DNA of 64,000 bases, taken from assembly GCA_002315555.1 (NCBI GenBank), contig DCHF01000055.1, positions 11,623 to 75,622 on the forward strand. The letters run 5' to 3'. Source of the DNA: Lachnospiraceae bacterium UBA1759 (GTDB lineage: Bacteria > Bacillota > Clostridia > Lachnospirales > Lachnospiraceae). This document shows, in pieces, positions 61,774 to 64,000 of the stretch; positions within the stretch are counted from its first letter, which is position 1, and each line of letters begins with the position of its first letter. The notes under the pieces were generated by a model. That model was not told where the DNA came from and ran no database searches. It was given only the letters and a program-made list of their open reading frames with translations. Both the position numbers and the translations under genes were made by a program.

Positions 61774-62727
61774 ATGGCTAAAGAACCCACAACTGTAACG
61801 CCGAAGAAAAAATCGGTGTGGAACACCATCTGGCATCAGCGGTATTTGTATATCCTGATGATCCCGGCTCTTGTATGGGTCGTTTTGATCTGCTATGCAC
61901 CCATGACGGGTCTTTACATGGCATTTGTCAACTATAAGCCGACCGGCGGCGGATACTTTAAGGATCTGCTCTCCGCAAAGTTTGTCGGTTTTGACTGGTT
62001 CAAATATTTCCTGTCCCATGACTTCGGAAAGATCATGAGAAATACGTTATGTACATCCGGACTGACGCTTCTTTTCTCTTTCCCGATGCCGATCATCCTG
62101 GCAATTCTTTTAAATGAAGTCCGTAATGCGCGTGTTAAGAAGTTTGTACAGACCGCGTCTTATCTTCCGTACTTCATTTCATGGGTTATTGCTGCCAATA
62201 TCTTCATGACCTTCCTTTCATCTTCCGGTCTTGTTAATGACCTGTTAAAGAAGATGGGCGTCATCGAAGAAAGCATTCTCTTCTTCCAGAAGGGTCCGTA
62301 CTTCTGGTGGATCATCGCATTTGCAAACACATGGAAGAGCATGGGCTACAACGCCATCATCTACCTGTCTACCATTTCCGGTATTGACCAGCAGCTGTAT
62401 GAAGCCGCTGAAGTAGACGGTGCGACCCGTATCCAGAAGATCTTCTATATTACCCTTCCGTCCATGAAGGGTACCATTTCCATCCTGCTGATCCTGGCTA
62501 TCGGCGGTATTCTTACCACCGGTTTCGAACAGCAGCTGTTAATGGGTAATAACTCGATCCTCGATTACTCCGACGTTCTTGATACCTATGCATACCGCTA
62601 TGGTCTTGCAAAGGGCATGTACTCTTACGGTACCGCTGTCGGTATGTTCAAGTCTGTTGTTTCATTCATTCTCGTTATGACCGCTAACAAGATTACGAGA
62701 AGACTGAATGACAGTGCACTGTTCTAA
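61774..62727 (+). CDS. LplB-type sugar ABC permease of system 2
   Basis: The 317-residue six-TM protein has the standard LplB length, unlike the 498-residue permease of system 1. It has the start HQRYLYILMIPALVWVVLI and the contact loop LYEAAEVDGATRIQKIFYI. It ends RLNDSALF, parallel to RADESLALF in the other permease. The ribosome binding site is a GAAAGGA-type sequence. The second permease gene follows after 10 bases. Confidence 0.93.
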   Translation: MAKEPTTVTPKKKSVWNTIWHQRYLYILMIPALVWVVLICYAPMTGLYMAFVNYKPTGGGYFKDLLSAKFVGFDWFKYFLSHDFGKIMRNTLCTSGLTLLFSFPMPIILAILLNEVRNARVKKFVQTASYLPYFISWVIAANIFMTFLSSSGLVNDLLKKMGVIEESILFFQKGPYFWWIIAFANTWKSMGYNAIIYLSTISGIDQQLYEAAEVDGATRIQKIFYITLPSMKGTISILLILAIGGILTTGFEQQLLMGNNSILDYSDVLDTYAYRYGLAKGMYSYGTAVGMFKSVVSFILVMTANKITRRLNDSALF

Positions 62728-62737
62728 GGAGGGTCCC

Positions 62738-63655
62738 ATGGCAAAAACACAAACTCCTACAATTAAGATCAAGCATCGCCGGACAGCCGGTGAGTGGGTC
62801 CTGGATATTCTGAAGATCGTTGTACTTACGTTTATTACGGTCATCTGTATTTATCCGTTCTGGAACATTTTCATCGTATCCATCAACGACCCGACCGATG
62901 CGGCACGCGGCGGCCTGTATTTATGGCCCCGTATCTTCTCCATCGATAGCTATAAGGAGATCCTTGGCCGTTCGACCTTCCGTCATGCAATGCTTGTAAC
63001 GCTTGCAAGAACGCTGATCGGTACTCCCCTTGCCGTTATCTGCACCTCAATGTGTGCATATTCTCTGGCAAGAAAGGACCTCGTCGGACATAAGTTCTTC
63101 TCCGTATTCTTTGTATTCACGATGTACTTTGGCGGTGGCCAGGTACCGTACTACATGGTACTGAAGAACCTCGGTCTTCTTGACAATTTCCTGGTTTACA
63201 TCTTCCCGCTGATCATGAGCGTTTACAACATGATCCTCATCCGTTCCTACATTGAAGGAATGCCTGCGGAACTGTTTGAAGCGACCAAGATCGACGGCGG
63301 TAATGACCTGGTGGTTTTCTTCAAGATCGTTCTTCCGCTGGCAAAGCCCATCCTGATGACTGTCGCACTGTTCGTTGCAATTCATCACTGGAACTCCTGG
63401 TTTGATGCTTACTTATACACGTCAAGCACCAATCTGAAGGTCATGCAGCAGATCCTTGTTGAGATTCTGAACCAGTACCAGACCGGTGCGACGACCGCAA
63501 ACCAGATCTCCAATGCAAACTCCGGTGTTCGTCTGACTCCGGACTCCCTGCGTATGGCATCTACCATGATCGCAACCATTCCGATCATTCTGGTATACCC
63601 GTTCATTCAGAAGTATTTCGTAAAGGGTATTATGCTTGGTGCAGTTAAGGGATGA
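62738..63655 (+). CDS. Carbohydrate ABC permease (YtcP/LplC type) of system 2
   Basis: The ATG at 62738 follows AAGGAGG; the in-frame codons from 62708 overlap the partner permease. The 305-residue six-TM protein has the MalG-like loop ELFEATKIDGGNDLVVFF and ends IQKYFVKGIMLGAVKG, matching the other YtcP-type permease of this window. It is the last gene of operon 2; no ATPase gene follows before the window ends. Confidence 0.93.
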   Translation: MAKTQTPTIKIKHRRTAGEWVLDILKIVVLTFITVICIYPFWNIFIVSINDPTDAARGGLYLWPRIFSIDSYKEILGRSTFRHAMLVTLARTLIGTPLAVICTSMCAYSLARKDLVGHKFFSVFFVFTMYFGGGQVPYYMVLKNLGLLDNFLVYIFPLIMSVYNMILIRSYIEGMPAELFEATKIDGGNDLVVFFKIVLPLAKPILMTVALFVAIHHWNSWFDAYLYTSSTNLKVMQQILVEILNQYQTGATTANQISNANSGVRLTPDSLRMASTMIATIPIILVYPFIQKYFVKGIMLGAVKG

Positions 63656-63682
63656 TTTTTCTATCGTGCAACGGGGCTGCGA

Positions 63683-63914
63683 GAATGCAATCTGCTTCAG
63701 CAAGTGCATGTTTCGGCGTGCTAACGCTGTGCTGCCTGTAAATTGCAGACAGCTGATTCGCATCATCTCCTGCACAAACTCAAAAAGCCTTCATCGCGAG
63801 ATGGAGGCTTTTTTCAAACACGTGCCCGATGATGCTGCCAGCCTGCAATTCACGACGGCGTGCTCGCTAACCGCACTTCAGAAACGTGCACTCTGATGAA
63901 GCAGACCGCATGCT
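63683..63914. repeat. Long imperfect inverted repeat around a terminator
   Basis: Two arms of about 100 bases flank the hairpin at 63784-63816. Matching pairs include TCTGCTTCA (63691-63699) with TGAAGCAGA (63897-63905), AATTGCAG (63741-63748) with CTGCAATT (63843-63850), and GCATCATC (63760-63767) with GATGATGC (63828-63835). No convincing gene lies here. Confidence 0.75.
63784..63816 (+). terminator. Terminator of operon 2
   Basis: AAAGCCTTCATC pairs with GATGGAGGCTTT around GCGA and is followed by TTTTC. Confidence 0.9.
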
Positions 63915-64000
63915 CATAGACCCGTTGCGGAAAGAATATGCGAACCCCTTAAAGGCATCGCATTTGAAGGTTTGAAAGTTTCCCTGTGAACCCGAGGGAG
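63915..64000. other. Unassigned right edge
   Basis: No start, ribosome binding site or RNA signature is visible in the last 86 bases. Confidence 0.5.

Noticed and set aside
63636..63896. Possible 86-codon gene after the last permease
   Set aside because: It reads through the terminator and the inverted repeat; no upstream ribosome binding site and an implausible translation.

Overview
The window looks like chromosomal DNA of an anaerobic Gram-positive Firmicute of the class Clostridia, most likely a Lachnospiraceae-type gut commensal. The evidence is strong AGGAGG-type ribosome binding sites, sigma-A-like promoters with 17-base spacers, a T-box leader ahead of pheST, a glgC/glgD pair, SpoVG, an LCP-family envelope protein, SurA/PrsA-like lipoproteins, LplABC-type sugar uptake genes with separate MsmK-type ATPases, and a eukaryote-like IleS. 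No plasmid, phage or IS backbone is visible. Most of the DNA is moderately G+C-rich; positions about 2355-4310 are visibly richer in A+T.

Region 1 (1-7814) is a glycan-use locus: the end of a GH29 alpha-L-fucosidase, a TIM-barrel sugar isomerase/epimerase, a Gfo/Idh/MocA dehydrogenase, a DUF2264 protein and a GH95 alpha-L-fucosidase. An A+T-rich pair sits inside it: a secreted chymotrypsin-fold serine protease and a small lipoprotein that may be its foldase or tether.

Region 2 (7815-49000) is mainly housekeeping. It holds T-box-pheS-pheT; glgC-glgD-spoVG; a polysaccharide deacetylase-like membrane protein; pth-mfd and a SurA-like lipoprotein; ileS; glgP; an LCP protein; an MsmK-type sugar ATPase; a PucR/CdaR regulator with a CtpA protease; and uvrB-uvrA behind a good SOS-box match. 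After these come a glutamine synthetase-like protein with an altered metal-ligand position, a HAD phosphatase, a YgjP-type metalloprotein, a divergent two-gene unit (coiled-coil membrane protein plus C39-like protein), a PlsC-like acyltransferase, argH, a stand-alone HTH protein, a FliB-like protein, a PAS protein, tRNA-Val(CAC) and a split chromate transporter.

Region 3 (49100-64000) is a second carbohydrate locus. It has two LplABC-type uptake systems (permease-permease-binding protein, then binding protein-permease-permease). They are interleaved with a GH30 hydrolase, an Fe-S aldo/keto reductase, a GH4 glycosidase and a clan GH-D (GH36-like) alpha-galactosidase-type enzyme. Neither system has its own ATPase, so the MsmK-like protein at 29727-30827 is the natural candidate to power both. 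Three promoters here carry short perfect dyads between or across the -35 and -10 boxes, suggesting local repressors encoded elsewhere. The window ends in a non-coding stretch with a long imperfect inverted repeat around a terminator hairpin.

No wholly new defence or mobile system is evident. The items most worth a second look are the protease-lipoprotein cassette, the glutamine synthetase-like protein with Lys at a metal-ligand position, the ABC permease with an extra N-terminal membrane domain, the C39-like/coiled-coil pair, and the long inverted repeat at the right end.
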